Shown: piece by piece, positions 39,730 to 51,026 of the stretch
How positions within the stretch are numbered: position 1 is the first letter of the stretch
How the letters are laid out: each line of letters opens with the position of its first letter
Source of the DNA: Ammoniphilus oxalaticus
GTDB taxonomy: Bacteria > Bacillota > Bacilli > Aneurinibacillales > RAOX-1
Assembly (NCBI RefSeq): GCF_003609605.1
Contig: NZ_MCHY01000011.1
Location: forward strand, 124,001 to 188,000
Direction: 5' to 3'
Length of the DNA stretch: 64,000 nt
Translations under genes and position numbers: made by a program
The notes under the pieces: generated by a model
Told to the model about the DNA's origin: nothing
What the model saw: only the letters and a program-made list of their open reading frames with translations
The model's database searches: none

Positions 39730-40662
39730 CTACATTTCTTCAGACGCTTCTTCAATGGTGTCTGTTAATCTTCGGCTAAAATGTACCGCAGCGTTGTAGC
39801 CCATCCGTTTTAAACGGAAATTCATCGCCGCCACTTCACAGATAACGGCCATATTTCGTCCTGGACGAACGGGGATCGTAATTTGCGGGAGTTCTGTATC
39901 CATAATTTTCATGGTCTCTTCGTCAATCCCTAAACGTTCATAATGCCTTTCCTGATCCCACAGTTCCATCTTAATAACGAGAGAGATCCGTTTGAAATTG
40001 CGCACTGCTCCAGCCCCAAATAAGGTCATCACATTGATAATTCCTAAGCCGCGTATTTCGAGCAAATGTTGGATCAACTCAGGGGCATTTCCAATTAACT
40101 GATTTTCTTGCGTTTGCCGTATTTCAACAGCGTCATCGGCGATCAAGCGATGCCCTCTTTTCACCAATTCTAGAGCCGTTTCACTTTTGCCAATCCCGCT
40201 GCCGCCCATTAATAATACGCCGATTCCATAAACATCAACGAGCACGCCATGGATCGTGGTGACTGGAGCCAACCTTCCTTCTAAAAACGTGGCGACCTTA
40301 CTAAATAGTTTTGTCGTCGATAAATTGGAATACAGGACAGGCACACCGAATTCGTTAGAGGCTTGAATCAACTCTGTCGGAATTTCTAATTCACGAGAGA
40401 TACACACACAAGGTGTATGTTCCGCGCAAAGTTGTTGAAACCGCTCCAGACGAAGCGCGGGATCGAGTCCTTTCACAAAGGAAACCTCCGAATCACCCAA
40501 CAATTGCACCCGATCGAGCTTACTCAGATTAATATGCCCGGCCAATTCCAAGGCGGGACGGTGAATATTGCTCGTCTTAATTTCGCGTGTAATCCCTTGA
40601 TTACCGCTGACCACATCAAATTCAAGGTGTTGACTGATGTCTTTCACGATCGTCCTCTTCAT
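39730..40662 (-). CDS. hprK: HPr kinase/phosphorylase
   Basis: Bifunctional enzyme that phosphorylates or dephosphorylates Ser46 of HPr and Crh in response to fructose-1,6-bisphosphate and phosphate, and so sets CcpA activity. From the ATG at 40662 (after GGGGGAGG) it has 310 residues, with the P-loop GGSGIGKS at 153-160, exactly the B. subtilis position. The HPrK signature [17 protein letters not shown] follows. A longer frame from 40716 lies upstream of the SD. First gene of hprK-lgt-ppaX-yvoF. Confidence 0.97.
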   Translation of the reverse strand: MKRTIVKDISQHLEFDVVSGNQGITREIKTSNIHRPALELAGHINLSKLDRVQLLGDSEVSFVKGLDPALRLERFQQLCAEHTPCVCISRELEIPTELIQASNEFGVPVLYSNLSTTKLFSKVATFLEGRLAPVTTIHGVLVDVYGIGVLLMGGSGIGKSETALELVKRGHRLIADDAVEIRQTQENQLIGNAPELIQHLLEIRGLGIINVMTLFGAGAVRNFKRISLVIKMELWDQERHYERLGIDEETMKIMDTELPQITIPVRPGRNMAVICEVAAMNFRLKRMGYNAAVHFSRRLTDTIEEASEEM

Positions 40663-40735
40663 AATACCTCCCCCAAATGGTTGATCCTCTTTTTCTAATG
40701 GGAAAATATAAAGCATATTCTATCATATCAATTTG

Positions 40736-40770
40736 AAAAAGGAGAGCTGACCAGCCAACGGTTCAGCTCT
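40736..40770 (-). terminator. uvrA terminator
   Basis: AGAGCTGA/TCAGCTCT (8 bp, 40743-40750 with 40763-40770), then CCTTTTTC on the minus strand. Confidence 0.75.
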
Positions 40771-43656
40771 TTACGATGATGTTACTGCTTTTTGTTCCAA
40801 CGCGCTCAAATAGGCGGCTGTCCGCTCCCGATCTCGTTCTAAAATTCGGCCTAAATATTTACCCGTGTAGGATCCTTCCACCTGACTCAGTTTTTCCGGC
40901 GTGCCAACCGCGACAACTTGACCGCCTTTGTCGCCGCCTTCGGGACCAAGGTCAATAATATAATCCGCCGTTTTGATGACATCAAGATTATGTTCAATGA
41001 CGAGCACGGATTCCCCCGCCTCAACGAGACGTTGCAACACTTTCAGCAAGCGTTCGATATCATGAGCGTGCAGTCCCGTGGTCGGTTCATCTAGAATATA
41101 GAGGGTGCGCCCCGTACTGCGACGGTGCAATTCAGACGCGAGTTTGACGCGTTGCGCCTCTCCCCCGGACAATGTCGTAGCGGGTTGCCCCAGTCGCATA
41201 TAGCCTAACCCGACATCATAGATCGTCTGCAACTTGCGGTGGATCCGCGGAATATTTTTGAAAAACTCAACAGCGTCTTCCACAGTCAGGTCCAATATAT
41301 CAGCGATGTTTTTGCCTCGATAACGCACTTCCAATGTCTCGCGATTGTATCGTTTTCCTTTGCAGATTTCACACGGCACGTACACATCGGGTAAGAAGTG
41401 CATTTCGATTTTTATGATTCCATCGCCGCGACACGCTTCACAGCGGCCCCCTTTAATATTAAAACTAAAGCGTCCCTTTTTGTAACCTCGCACTTTCGCT
41501 TCATTCGTTTGAGCAAATACATCGCGAATATCGTCAAACACGCCTGTATACGTGGCTGGATTAGAACGCGGTGTGCGCCCGATCGGCGACTGGTCAATCT
41601 CAACCACTTTATCAAGCTGATCCAGTCCTTCGATTTTTCGATAAGCCCCAGGCTTCGCCTTTGCTCGGTTGAGATCGCGCGCCAATGTTTTATAAAGAAT
41701 CTCATTAATCAACGTGCTTTTCCCCGATCCTGAAACACCTGTCACACAAGTAAACAGACCAAGTGGAACCTTCACATTAATATTTTTTAAATTGTTCTCC
41801 TTCGCTCCCTTTACTTCGATCCAACGTCCATCGGGCTGACGACGTTCAGCGGGAACAGGAATCAACTTTTTGCCCGACAAGTACTGCCCCGTTAACGAGT
41901 GTTCCTGTTGCATAACCTGTTCTGGCGTTCCCTGAGCGACGACCGTTCCGCCATGCACACCTGCCCCGGGCCCGATATCAATAATATAATCCGAAGCGAG
42001 CATCGTATCTTCATCATGCTCAACAACGATCAATGTATTGCCAAGATCACGCATATGCTCCAACGTGCGAATTAAGCGATCATTATCTCGTTGGTGCAAA
42101 CCGATACTCGGCTCATCCAAAATATAGAGCACGCCCATCAACGAGGAACCGATTTGCGTCGCCAAACGAATCCGCTGCGCCTCCCCGCCTGACAACGTAC
42201 CAGCCGCTCGATGCAACGTTAAATAATCGAGTCCGACATCCCGCAAAAAGCTCAAGCGAGATTCAATTTCTTTCAAAATAAGATGGGCGATCGACCGATC
42301 TTTTTCGCTCAACTCTAACTCGGTGAAGAAATCGTAAGCGTCTTGCACCGACTTGGATGTAATGAATGAGATGTTTTCCCCGTTTATTCGCACCGCGAGC
42401 GATTCTGGACGGAGTCGCTGCCCTTTGCAGGAAGGACAAGCACGTTCACTCATATAGTTGCGGATCGAATCGCGAATATGTTCTGAACTCGATTCGACGT
42501 AGCGTCGCTGCAAGTTATGAACGACCCCTTCAAAATAAATTTCCGAGTCGCGGCGACGACCGCCAAAATCACTCGTGTAAACGAAGCGAAACTTTTCTTT
42601 TCGATTTCCAAATAAAATAATGTCCAGCTTTTCCTTTGGCAGCTGTTCAACAGGCAGTTCCATATCAATTTCGAAATGATCGCAAACTGAATGAAGCAGC
42701 TGTTCATAATACAGCGAAGTCGAACCCTCCCACGGCTCGATCGCTCCCTCATTCAGACTTTTGCTTCGATCAGGAATAATCAGGTCCGCGTCCACTTCCA
42801 TTCGCATCCCTAATCCATCACAGGCCGTACAGGCCCCGTATGGACTGTTGAAAGAAAACATGCGAGGCTCAAGCTCAGCCAAACTAAAGCCACATTGCGG
42901 GCATGCCAGGTTTTGACTAAATAGCAGCTCCTCTTGATCAATCACATCGATCAGCACATTCCCATCCGCTAAGTTTAATGCGGTTTCTAGGGAATCTGCC
43001 AACCGGGATTCAATGCCGTCTTTGACGACAATACGATCGACGACAACCTCAATTTGGTGTTTTTTATTTTTTTCTAGTTTAATTTCCTCAGATAGATCCG
43101 TCGTCTCACCGTTAATCCGCGCCCGCACATACCCTTCTTTGCGAATCTCATCCAGCAACTTTGCATGTTCCCCTTTTCGACCTTCAACGAGGGGGGCTAA
43201 AATTTGCAGTCGAGTCCGCTCCGGCAAGCTGACGATACGATCGACCATTTGCTCCACCGTTTGAGCTGTAATTTCCACGTTATGTTTCGGACAAAACGGT
43301 TGTCCAATACGGGCAAACAACAACCGTAAATAATCATAAATTTCGGTAACAGTTCCAACCGTTGAACGCGGATTGCGGCTCGTTGTTTTTTGATCGATAG
43401 AGATTGCAGGCGATAGCCCCTCAATCGAATCCACATCAGGCTTATCCATCTGACCTAAAAACTGCCGCGCATAAGCGGATAGCGATTCAACATAGCGACG
43501 TTGTCCCTCCGCGTAAATCGTATCAAAAGCTAGCGACGATTTACCCGAACCAGATAGGCCCGTGATTACCACGAGCTGATCACGCGGAATCGTCACATCG
43601 ATGTTTTTTAAATTATGGGCGCGAGCCCCTTTAATCACAATATTTTCAAGACTCAC
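40771..43656 (-). CDS. uvrA: Excinuclease ABC subunit A
   Basis: Damage-recognition ATPase of nucleotide excision repair, 961 residues. Two ABC modules: Walker [10 protein letters not shown] at the N-terminus and GVSGSGKST in the second half, with signatures [16 protein letters not shown] and [15 protein letters not shown]. Zinc-binding CPQC...CTAC and CEAC...CEIC modules are complete. The start is GTG, seven bases after uvrB. Confidence 0.98.
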   Translation of the reverse strand: MSLENIVIKGARAHNLKNIDVTIPRDQLVVITGLSGSGKSSLAFDTIYAEGQRRYVESLSAYARQFLGQMDKPDVDSIEGLSPAISIDQKTTSRNPRSTVGTVTEIYDYLRLLFARIGQPFCPKHNVEITAQTVEQMVDRIVSLPERTRLQILAPLVEGRKGEHAKLLDEIRKEGYVRARINGETTDLSEEIKLEKNKKHQIEVVVDRIVVKDGIESRLADSLETALNLADGNVLIDVIDQEELLFSQNLACPQCGFSLAELEPRMFSFNSPYGACTACDGLGMRMEVDADLIIPDRSKSLNEGAIEPWEGSTSLYYEQLLHSVCDHFEIDMELPVEQLPKEKLDIILFGNRKEKFRFVYTSDFGGRRRDSEIYFEGVVHNLQRRYVESSSEHIRDSIRNYMSERACPSCKGQRLRPESLAVRINGENISFITSKSVQDAYDFFTELELSEKDRSIAHLILKEIESRLSFLRDVGLDYLTLHRAAGTLSGGEAQRIRLATQIGSSLMGVLYILDEPSIGLHQRDNDRLIRTLEHMRDLGNTLIVVEHDEDTMLASDYIIDIGPGAGVHGGTVVAQGTPEQVMQQEHSLTGQYLSGKKLIPVPAERRQPDGRWIEVKGAKENNLKNINVKVPLGLFTCVTGVSGSGKSTLINEILYKTLARDLNRAKAKPGAYRKIEGLDQLDKVVEIDQSPIGRTPRSNPATYTGVFDDIRDVFAQTNEAKVRGYKKGRFSFNIKGGRCEACRGDGIIKIEMHFLPDVYVPCEICKGKRYNRETLEVRYRGKNIADILDLTVEDAVEFFKNIPRIHRKLQTIYDVGLGYMRLGQPATTLSGGEAQRVKLASELHRRSTGRTLYILDEPTTGLHAHDIERLLKVLQRLVEAGESVLVIEHNLDVIKTADYIIDLGPEGGDKGGQVVAVGTPEKLSQVEGSYTGKYLGRILERDRERTAAYLSALEQKAVTSS

Positions 43657-43663
43657 CAGGAGA

Positions 43664-45640
43664 TCATCCTTCCACTTTCAATTCCAGAATTAGGTCGCGC
43701 AATTCCGCCGCGCGCTCAAACTGCAAATGTCTCGCCGCGTCCTTCATCTCCGCCTCTAGGTTGTCGATAAAGGTTTTCCGCTCCTTCTTGTTCATCTTTT
43801 GGTACTCTTTCGTCGGCAAATAATCTTCGCCCTCTTCGGCCACTCTCGTCGCTTCGATAATATCGCGAATCGCCTTTTGAATCGTTTGCGGCGTAATCCC
43901 GTGCCGTTCGTTGTGCTCTTGCTGAATCTGACGGCGACGTTCTGTCTCTTCGATCGCCCGTTGCATCGAGTGGGTCATTTGATCGGCGTACATAATCACT
44001 TGTCCAGACGCGTTACGGGCCGCCCGTCCAATCGTTTGAATTAAGGATCGTTCGTCGCGTAAAAAACCTTGTTTATCCGCATCCAATATCGTCACCAACG
44101 ACACTTCCGGCAAATCTAAGCCTTCTCGCAACAAGTTAATTCCAACGAGCACATCAAACGTTCCCAATCGAAGATCGCGAATGATCTGCATCCGCTCAAT
44201 CGTTTTAATATCCGAGTGTAAATACTTCACTTTAATCCCAACATCTTTCAAATAATCGGACAAATCTTCAGACATCTTTTTCGTTAGCGTCGTAACCAAT
44301 ACTCTTTCTTTCCGTTCGATTCGTCCGTTAATTTCCCCGATCAAATCATCAATCTGTCCCTTGATCGGACGCACCTCGATCACAGGATCGAGCAAACCTG
44401 TCGGACGGATTACTTGTTCCACAATATTCGGGGCATGCTCTAACTCATAAGGACCCGGCGTCGCCGACACGAACACGATCTGATCAATTTTTTCTTCAAA
44501 TTCCTCAAAACGCATCGGTCGGTTATCGCGCGCTGAAGGTAAACGGAACCCATGGTCAATCAACATATCTTTTCGGGCTTTGTCCCCATTATACATCCCG
44601 CGAATTTGCGGCAGTGTAATGTGCGACTCATCAATTACGATCAGCATATCATCTGGAAAATAGTCAAACAACGTGTATGGGGTCGCGCCTGCGGGCAAGC
44701 CTGTCAAATGGCGCGAGTAGTTTTCAATACCTGAACAGAATCCCATTTCCTGCATCATTTCCATATCGTAACGGGTGCGTTGTTCAAGCCGCTGCGCTTC
44801 CAGCAACTTATCGTTCGCTCGCAACTCAGCGAGCCGTTCTTCCAATTCAATTTCAATATTCTTTAAAGCGACACGCATTGTTTCACCCGAAGTAACGTAG
44901 TGTGACGCAGGAAAGATAGCGACGTGCTGACGTTCACCAATGATCTCGCCAGTCAACACATCAATTTCCGTCATTCGCTCAATTTCATCTCCGAAAAACT
45001 CGACGCGAATCGCTTGCTCACTCGTTGAAATTGGGAAAATCTCGACGACATCGCCACGCACGCGAAATGTCCCGCGCGTGAAGTTAATATCATTTCGTTC
45101 ATATTGTATGTCGACCAACTTACGCAACATCTCATCGCGGCTTCGTTCCATGCCAGTTCGCAATGAAAGTAACAAGTCCCGATAATCTTGCGGTGATCCC
45201 AATCCGTAAATGGCGGACACACTCGCAACGATAATCACGTCGCGTCGCTCAAATAAAGAGCTTGTCGCCGAGTGCCTCAGCTTGTCAATTTCATCATTAA
45301 TGCTTGCATCTTTTTCAATATACGTATCGGTATGCGGAATGTACGCTTCCGGTTGATAATAGTCGTAGTAACTAACAAAATATTCGACCGCATTTTCAGG
45401 GAAAAACTCTTTAAATTCGCTGCATAGCTGGGCGGCTAATGTCTTATTGTGGGCCATGATCAGCGTAGGTTTATTAAGTTGAGCAATGGTTTGAGCGACG
45501 GTAAACGTCTTGCCTGTGCCCGTCGCCCCGAGTAGTGTTTGATATTTTTCCCCATTTTGCAATTGTTCAACCAATTGGCGGATTGCTTGCGGCTGATCGC
45601 CCTTCGGTTCAAATTCAGAAACCAGTTTAAAACGTTCCAA
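43664..45640 (-). CDS. uvrB: Excinuclease ABC subunit B
   Basis: Helicase-like 658-residue subunit that verifies damage and recruits UvrC. Walker [14 protein letters not shown], beta-hairpin [12 protein letters not shown], helicase motif [11 protein letters not shown], and the C-terminal UVR coiled coil ([20 protein letters not shown]) are visible. TTG start, nine bases after GAGGTG. I did not find a clear LexA box in the short upstream gap. Confidence 0.98.
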   Translation of the reverse strand: MERFKLVSEFEPKGDQPQAIRQLVEQLQNGEKYQTLLGATGTGKTFTVAQTIAQLNKPTLIMAHNKTLAAQLCSEFKEFFPENAVEYFVSYYDYYQPEAYIPHTDTYIEKDASINDEIDKLRHSATSSLFERRDVIIVASVSAIYGLGSPQDYRDLLLSLRTGMERSRDEMLRKLVDIQYERNDINFTRGTFRVRGDVVEIFPISTSEQAIRVEFFGDEIERMTEIDVLTGEIIGERQHVAIFPASHYVTSGETMRVALKNIEIELEERLAELRANDKLLEAQRLEQRTRYDMEMMQEMGFCSGIENYSRHLTGLPAGATPYTLFDYFPDDMLIVIDESHITLPQIRGMYNGDKARKDMLIDHGFRLPSARDNRPMRFEEFEEKIDQIVFVSATPGPYELEHAPNIVEQVIRPTGLLDPVIEVRPIKGQIDDLIGEINGRIERKERVLVTTLTKKMSEDLSDYLKDVGIKVKYLHSDIKTIERMQIIRDLRLGTFDVLVGINLLREGLDLPEVSLVTILDADKQGFLRDERSLIQTIGRAARNASGQVIMYADQMTHSMQRAIEETERRRQIQQEHNERHGITPQTIQKAIRDIIEATRVAEEGEDYLPTKEYQKMNKKERKTFIDNLEAEMKDAARHLQFERAAELRDLILELKVEG

Positions 45641-45669
45641 TTGCGCTTCACCTCATTCCCATTAAGTAC

Positions 45670-45704
45670 AAAAAGTCTTGCCATCGATTTGGACTGGCAA
45701 GACC
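45670..45704 (-). terminator. Terminator between the csbA-like gene and uvrB
   Basis: GTCTTGCCA/TGGCAAGAC 9-bp stem (45675-45683 with 45695-45703) and T5 on the minus strand. It implies uvrBA has its own promoter or relies on read-through. Confidence 0.8.
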
Positions 45705-45712
45705 CCACGCGC

Positions 45713-45943
45713 TTATTCTGTCAATTTTATATTCTTTAGCAATTTACGAGATACGAAATACCCGCCGATCAATGAGACCGTTCCGATCGCCATCGGTGTT
45801 GGACCGTGATTGTACCCCTCAAAAACGGCCATCATAATTCCGATCGTAGCCAGCGCCCCCACAATCATATTTAGAGAAAAACGAGACAAACTGACCATCA
45901 ATGCAAACGGCGCAACGAAAGCGATGAGCAATTTTACAAACAT
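45713..45943 (-). CDS. csbA: CsbA-like membrane protein (DUF2198)
   Basis: A 76-residue protein of three hydrophobic stretches, matching DUF2198/CsbA, the sigma-B-controlled protein encoded immediately upstream of uvrBA in B. subtilis. Function unknown. SD AAAGG; 26 bases downstream of the minJ-like gene. I could not identify a sigma-B promoter. Confidence 0.82.
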   Translation of the reverse strand: MFVKLLIAFVAPFALMVSLSRFSLNMIVGALATIGIMMAVFEGYNHGPTPMAIGTVSLIGGYFVSRKLLKNIKLTE

Positions 45944-45969
45944 GAACCTTTCCCTCTCCCCTTTTTTTG

Positions 45970-47238
45970 TTACGCTCCTCGGTCAATTTGCTGACGGAAG
46001 AGCTGCGCAATACTGACAGGCTTTAAGTCTACATAATAAGGAGTTCGTTCATCTGGCGCTAGAATCAAACCAAGCTGATGATGCTCTCCTTCGTAAACCG
46101 CCCGCTGCGCGTATTTCATATGACCTTCGATGTTTCTAACCTCCATTTTACAGAAGGCGGAATTGAGTTGCAACGCGGGATATAAATCTTTGCTGCTTGT
46201 TATTGGCTGGTCATTCACCTTCATTAAAACATCGCCCGACGTAATCCCCATTTTTGCAGCCGGTGTGTCCGGGAAAACTGCCAGCACAACAGCCCCTTCG
46301 CCTAGCTGGACAAACATCGGCGGTCGTTGCCATTCTTTCCAGTGGTTCCACCGACTCAATAATGGATGACCGAATAAAGCAAATAAACCCGCAACGGCTC
46401 CCGCCCATAACGACCACATGCTAAACAAGGCGAGCAACAGCAACACCAAACCGACTCGAACAAGAGCGAGCGCAGATTGACCCGCTTTTCGGCTCGGTAA
46501 GCGGCTTAACATCAAATCAGAAAAACCGAGCATGATCGGAAAACCAATGATCGCAACATTTGATTGATCGCCCGCTAATAACAACGGCCACCAAGACGGC
46601 AAACCAAGACCGCCCTGCGCTCCGTCGGGAATCGAAACGACCATCACCATCGGCAACATCCAAAACTTCTGCAACTGATAAGCGCCGACTAATCGCCCCC
46701 GTTTTCCATTTAAAAAAATCGGTGTTGCTCCGCGACCGCGATTCCTGCGAACTAAAAAAGCCTCTACAAAATAAAGGATTGCTGCTAAGCCAATAATTGA
46801 AGCGACATCGGTCAAGGCGAGTCTTTCCCATAACCATGCAAACGCGGCGATCGACTGACCTTGTGGCCACAATTGAACAACGGCTGCAATCAACGCGTAA
46901 CAACCGACTGCATAGGTAAAGGACAATAACTGTACATGGAAGAAAGAAAAAATAAAACTAAGCGCGACAATCGTCCATAAATCAAAAGGCTGCAAGATCA
47001 CCCCTAGCGCCAACAATAACATCGAACCAAAAATCGCGCCCAACAGACCGTAAATTAACGTAAGGGTCCATTGTTCCCAAGGTCGGTTCAGGCGTCGATG
47101 AAACAACTTTCGTTCAAATAACGTTTGACGCTGGTAAAGCATCCAGGCCAGCGCCAAGAAAAAATAGAGAAAAGGATTTATAAATATAGAAGGAATCCCT
47201 CTCATTAAAACCGAACCGAATGAAACAATCCAGTCCAC
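45970..47238 (-). CDS. minJ: MinJ-like membrane protein with PDZ domain
   Basis: A 422-residue protein with about eight to ten membrane helices in the first 290 residues and a C-terminal PDZ domain (AVVLAVFPDTPAAKMGITSG, then MKVNDQPI). MinJ of B. subtilis bridges DivIVA and MinD to restrict division to midcell. The architecture and the position next to ctpB support this, although sequence identity to MinJ is not something I can measure here. GTG start after GGAGGAA. Confidence 0.78.
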   Translation of the reverse strand: MDWIVSFGSVLMRGIPSIFINPFLYFFLALAWMLYQRQTLFERKLFHRRLNRPWEQWTLTLIYGLLGAIFGSMLLLALGVILQPFDLWTIVALSFIFSFFHVQLLSFTYAVGCYALIAAVVQLWPQGQSIAAFAWLWERLALTDVASIIGLAAILYFVEAFLVRRNRGRGATPIFLNGKRGRLVGAYQLQKFWMLPMVMVVSIPDGAQGGLGLPSWWPLLLAGDQSNVAIIGFPIMLGFSDLMLSRLPSRKAGQSALALVRVGLVLLLLALFSMWSLWAGAVAGLFALFGHPLLSRWNHWKEWQRPPMFVQLGEGAVVLAVFPDTPAAKMGITSGDVLMKVNDQPITSSKDLYPALQLNSAFCKMEVRNIEGHMKYAQRAVYEGEHHQLGLILAPDERTPYYVDLKPVSIAQLFRQQIDRGA

Positions 47239-47261
47239 TAACTTGTTCCTCCAATCAAAAG

Positions 47262-47299
47262 AAAAAAATGTAATGATAGTTGTCTATCATTACATTTTT
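47262..47299 (-). terminator. Terminator after the ctpB-like gene
   Basis: Perfect 16-bp stem (47264-47279 with 47284-47299), TTGT loop, with T7 on the minus strand. Confidence 0.9.
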
Positions 47300-47335
47300 C
47301 TACATTTCCCGCTGATGTTCCTGCTTTTTATATTG

Positions 47336-48826
47336 TTATTTTTTAACTTGCTTCGTTATTGTTTGAATCGCAGCTTGTAATTGCAGATCATTTTCGGGTT
47401 CTTTCATCTTGTTCAGCAACGCTTCTTGCATCGCTTTGGCTGTTTGCCCATCGACTTGACCAGACGTCGGCAAACTGTTCAATTTTTGAAACGCCTTGAC
47501 CGCTGTAGCCGTCTTTTCATCAAAATAGCCGTCTGAACGTCCCGTAGGGAAACCAAGTCCGCTCATGATCACTTGAAGGTTACGCACTTCCTCGCCATTT
47601 TGGTCAAATTGCAATGTTTTATTTTCTTCTAAATGGATCGGAGCCGCCTCAAAATAAGCAGGCTGTTCCACTTTCACATTCGGTTCAATACCGTCATTGT
47701 TGATCCATTTGCCAGATGGCGTTAACCATTTGGCAATCGTCATCTTCAACTGACTATCATCCCCAAGCGGCACCGTATTTTGCACCGTTCCTTTACCAAA
47801 CGAGTGTTGGCCAACAAGCGTGTAGCCATTTTCCTGCAGCGCGCCCGCTAAAATTTCGGATGCGCTCGCGCTTCCTTTGTCAATTAAGACTGTAATTGGA
47901 TACGGTTTTTTCTTTGTACTCGATGATTTAATCAGTTCACGATTCCCGTTTGGATCTTCGACTTGCAAAATGACACCTTCATCCGGAACGAGCAGCTGGG
48001 CCATATCGACGACAGCCGGTAATAACCCACCTGGATTCCCGCGTAAATCAACGAGCAAGCCGTCTATTTTTTGCGCTTCTAATTTTTCTAGCTCTTGTTT
48101 AAAATGATCAGCTGTTTCCGTTGCAAATTGGGTGATTTCTAATTTACCTAATTTCATCCCATCTCGTTCAATCGTCTCGCTGTACACCGTCTCAATCGGA
48201 ATTTCGTCGCGCACGACCTCAACAACGAGCGGATCTTTCACGCCAGGACGAAGTACTTCCATCTTCGCTGAAGAACCTTTTGGTCCGCGAATCTTAAGCA
48301 CTGCTTGATATAAATCAAGGCCTTCTAATGAATTCCCGTCAACTTTTAGAATTTGGTCTTTCGGTCTTAGTCCCGCCTTTTCAGCAGGTGATCCTTTGAA
48401 CGGCGACACGATTGTCACTTTGCCGTTATCCAATGTCACTTCCGCTCCGATCCCTTCAAAAGAAGAATGGATCGAGTCGTTAAATTCCTTCGTCGATGTC
48501 GGATCCATATAGACCGAATAAGGATCTTCCAACGCATTTAACATGCCGTTAATTGCACCATCGATCAGCTTTTCATCCGCAACATCTTCCAAATAATTTT
48601 CTTTGATGAGGCGATATACTTCGTTAATTTTTTGAAGATCTGCCCCGCTAGCGGTTCGTCCTGCCTTTGGGATGTCTGTATCCGAATTTCGGAGGCCTAT
48701 TTTCCCCAGAAATTGATCAACAGTTTGTCCAATTCCACCGTCCCCTGAACCGAGCGCCGCCGCTGTAAAGAGGCTACTTAACGCGACGGTGACCCCTAAC
48801 AGAGCTGCTAGTGTTAGCCTTTTCAT
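47336..48826 (-). CDS. ctpB: Carboxy-terminal processing protease (CtpB/CtpA family, S41)
   Basis: About 496 residues: signal peptide or anchor (MKRLTLAALLGVTVALSSLF), N-terminal cap, PDZ domain (IVSPFKGSPAEKAGLRPKD), S41 catalytic core (LVDLRGNPGG, nucleophile in GSASASEI, Lys in SFGKGTVQ), and a C-terminal peptidoglycan-binding repeat (FDEKTATAVKAFQK). CtpB in B. subtilis acts in sporulation by cleaving SpoIVFA; CtpA paralogues also exist, so the exact role is open. The ATG at 48826 follows GGAGAAGGA; a longer frame begins at 48871. Confidence 0.88.
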   Translation of the reverse strand: MKRLTLAALLGVTVALSSLFTAAALGSGDGGIGQTVDQFLGKIGLRNSDTDIPKAGRTASGADLQKINEVYRLIKENYLEDVADEKLIDGAINGMLNALEDPYSVYMDPTSTKEFNDSIHSSFEGIGAEVTLDNGKVTIVSPFKGSPAEKAGLRPKDQILKVDGNSLEGLDLYQAVLKIRGPKGSSAKMEVLRPGVKDPLVVEVVRDEIPIETVYSETIERDGMKLGKLEITQFATETADHFKQELEKLEAQKIDGLLVDLRGNPGGLLPAVVDMAQLLVPDEGVILQVEDPNGNRELIKSSSTKKKPYPITVLIDKGSASASEILAGALQENGYTLVGQHSFGKGTVQNTVPLGDDSQLKMTIAKWLTPSGKWINNDGIEPNVKVEQPAYFEAAPIHLEENKTLQFDQNGEEVRNLQVIMSGLGFPTGRSDGYFDEKTATAVKAFQKLNSLPTSGQVDGQTAKAMQEALLNKMKEPENDLQLQAAIQTITKQVKK

Positions 48827-48935
48827 CCGCAATCCTTCTCCACCACCTTTGTTAGCCTGTCTGATTGCCATGCTTTTTCTCCATTATTATATGATGGAGC
48901 CGAGTTGGATATGATCTTCATTATATCATAATCAA

Positions 48936-50114
48936 TCAGCCGCGAAGATAGCCCATCGGGTCAACCACCGTCCGACCTTTATACACGCCAAAATGCAAAT
49001 GCGGACCTGTCGAACGACCGGTTGAGCCCACTTCGGCAATCTTCTGGCCTTTCGTAACTTTTTGTCCAACCTTCACCTTAATTCCGCCATTGCGAATATG
49101 GGCGTACAAAGTTGTAATATCTCCGCCATGATCGATGCTGACCATATTGCCATAACCGCGCACGTAGCTGGCTACAACGACAACCCCATCAGCGGCAGCG
49201 ACAATTGTTGTTCCTTGCGGCGCGCCAATGTCTATCCCATCATGTCCTGTTTTACGGCCTGTAAACGGATCCGTTCGGTAGCCGAAATTGGACGTAATCC
49301 GATTGCTGCTTGGTACGGGCCAAGCAAACCTTCCGCCGACAAATTGTCTCTGGCGCAACGCTTGATCTTTATCGCGCAAAGCTTCACGCATGTTGTGCAT
49401 CAAATCGAGCATTGCCTGTTCTTGTTGCTGTCGAACGCGTTCCAATTCTTCTTGTTTTGCCGCCAGTTGGGCAATCATCGCGGCTCGTTCGTTTTGTTGT
49501 CTCTCTAAATCAGCTTTAAGATCGGACGTTTCCTTGTACATTCCTTGTAAACTGGCTAAATGATTTTCGATTTCGCGTTTTTTAGCCTCAATAATTTTCT
49601 GATCTTCAATATTTGCTTCCAAAATTCGAACATCCTGATCAATGATTAATCTGACCGTATTCAGCCGATCGAGAAAATCGCCGAAACTATTCGAACCGAG
49701 CAGGACATCTAAGTATGAAATCTCCCCCATTTCATACATGACCTTCACTCTCGTTTTCAAAAGCTCGTCCCGTTCTTCAACACGCCTTGTCGCTTCATCC
49801 AATTGGGCCGCCGCATCTTGCGCTTTAAGCGTTGTTTGACCGATCTGAATGTCCAAGTGAGAGATGCGTTCCTGTGTCTCCTTCAGTTTCCGATCGATCA
49901 CGACTAAATCTTGATGCGCTTGATCTTTTTGCGATGCGACCTGGATCTTTTCCCGCTCAATTTCACTGATCCGACTTTCAGCGGCGCGCTGCGCTTTTTG
50001 AATCTGGGTAATCCTTTGATTAATTTTATCGATTGAACTAGCTGCCACATCCGACAACGGCGTAAGCAACGATGTCGATAGGAGCAATACGAGCAATAAC
50101 GGTGTTTTGCGCAT
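48936..50114 (-). CDS. Secreted M23 peptidase with coiled coil (EnvC-like)
   Basis: A 392-residue exported protein: signal peptide (MRKTPLLLVLLLSTSLL), long coiled coil (about 28-250) and a LytM/M23 domain with Zn ligands in GHDGIDIG, LYAHI and GPHLHFGV. The ligands are intact, so it should be an active endopeptidase or a direct activator. Its gene follows ftsEX, which typically controls a coiled-coil peptidoglycan hydrolase (CwlO in B. subtilis, EnvC in E. coli). SD GGAGAGAGG. Confidence 0.9.
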   Translation of the reverse strand: MRKTPLLLVLLLSTSLLTPLSDVAASSIDKINQRITQIQKAQRAAESRISEIEREKIQVASQKDQAHQDLVVIDRKLKETQERISHLDIQIGQTTLKAQDAAAQLDEATRRVEERDELLKTRVKVMYEMGEISYLDVLLGSNSFGDFLDRLNTVRLIIDQDVRILEANIEDQKIIEAKKREIENHLASLQGMYKETSDLKADLERQQNERAAMIAQLAAKQEELERVRQQQEQAMLDLMHNMREALRDKDQALRQRQFVGGRFAWPVPSSNRITSNFGYRTDPFTGRKTGHDGIDIGAPQGTTIVAAADGVVVVASYVRGYGNMVSIDHGGDITTLYAHIRNGGIKVKVGQKVTKGQKIAEVGSTGRSTGPHLHFGVYKGRTVVDPMGYLRG

Positions 50115-50129
50115 ACGTTCCTCTCTCCT

Positions 50130-51026
50130 CTATATTTTTAGAAATCGGCGAACAGAGACCATGCTGCCCCACACGCCAATAAACGCGCCTATTCCCATTA
50201 ATAGGAGCGTAATTTGCCACGCCAACGGATCGAGCGGCAACAGTTGCAGAAAGTACAGATTGAGATCAACTTTCACAAATTTAATAACGTAATAGTAACC
50301 TGTAAGCAAAATGGCGATCGGGATAATTGCCCCCACCACACCCATTAACAGCCCTTCAATAAAAAACGGCCAACGGATAAACGCATTCGTCGCCCCGACT
50401 AATTTCATAATCTCGATCTCTCGGCGACGAGCGACGATCGTTAACTTAATCGTATTCGCGATTAAAAACATCGCGGTGAAAGCGAGCGCAATGATAAGTA
50501 CCATACCTATGTTACGCACTACTTTGGTGACGCTAAATAACTTTTCAATCGTCTCTTCCCCAAACACAACATTTTCAATGTGCGGCAACTCTGTCAACGT
50601 TTCGGCGATAGTCGAAGTTTCCTGGGGATTTTTTGGTTTTACCGCAAACGCGTCGAGGAGCGGATTTTCCTCCCCCTCTAAACCTGTCAGCAGATTCCCC
50701 TTATCCCCCCAGCTTTCTCTAAATGTTTCCAAACCTTGTTCTTTCGTAATAAAGTTAACCGATTCAACCGTCGCCAGCTGTTCAATTTCCTCTTGGACTT
50801 GACCAACTTGTTCATGCGTTGTGTCCGCCTTGAGGTAGGCGCGAACTTCGACCTGCTTTTCAACAACATCCGCTGAATGGTTCACATTCATCGCCAACAC
50901 CAAGAATAGGCCGAGCACAAACAACGTAATCGCGACGGAGCTGACTGAAGCAAACGACATCCAACCGTTACGCCCGATATTTCGAAAACCTTCGCGGGCG
51001 TGTCTCGTTAACGTTCTAAATTTCAT
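50130..51026 (-). CDS. ftsX: Cell-division ABC transporter permease FtsX
   Basis: About 299 residues, four membrane helices with a large extracellular loop (about 45-160) between helices one and two that contacts peptidoglycan hydrolases. The N-terminus MKFRTLTRHAREGFRNIGRNG is family-typical. The ATG at 51026 overlaps the ftsE stop by 11 bases, with AGGAG nine bases upstream; another ATG lies two codons earlier. A much longer open frame continues upstream inside ftsE and is not used. Confidence 0.95.
   Translation of the reverse strand: MKFRTLTRHAREGFRNIGRNGWMSFASVSSVAITLFVLGLFLVLAMNVNHSADVVEKQVEVRAYLKADTTHEQVGQVQEEIEQLATVESVNFITKEQGLETFRESWGDKGNLLTGLEGEENPLLDAFAVKPKNPQETSTIAETLTELPHIENVVFGEETIEKLFSVTKVVRNIGMVLIIALAFTAMFLIANTIKLTIVARRREIEIMKLVGATNAFIRWPFFIEGLLMGVVGAIIPIAILLTGYYYVIKFVKVDLNLYFLQLLPLDPLAWQITLLLMGIGAFIGVWGSMVSVRRFLKI

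Noticed and set aside
45641-45712. LexA box upstream of uvrB
   Set aside because: I looked for GAAC-N4-GTTC with the Bacillus flanks and found none; only the csbA terminator is there.
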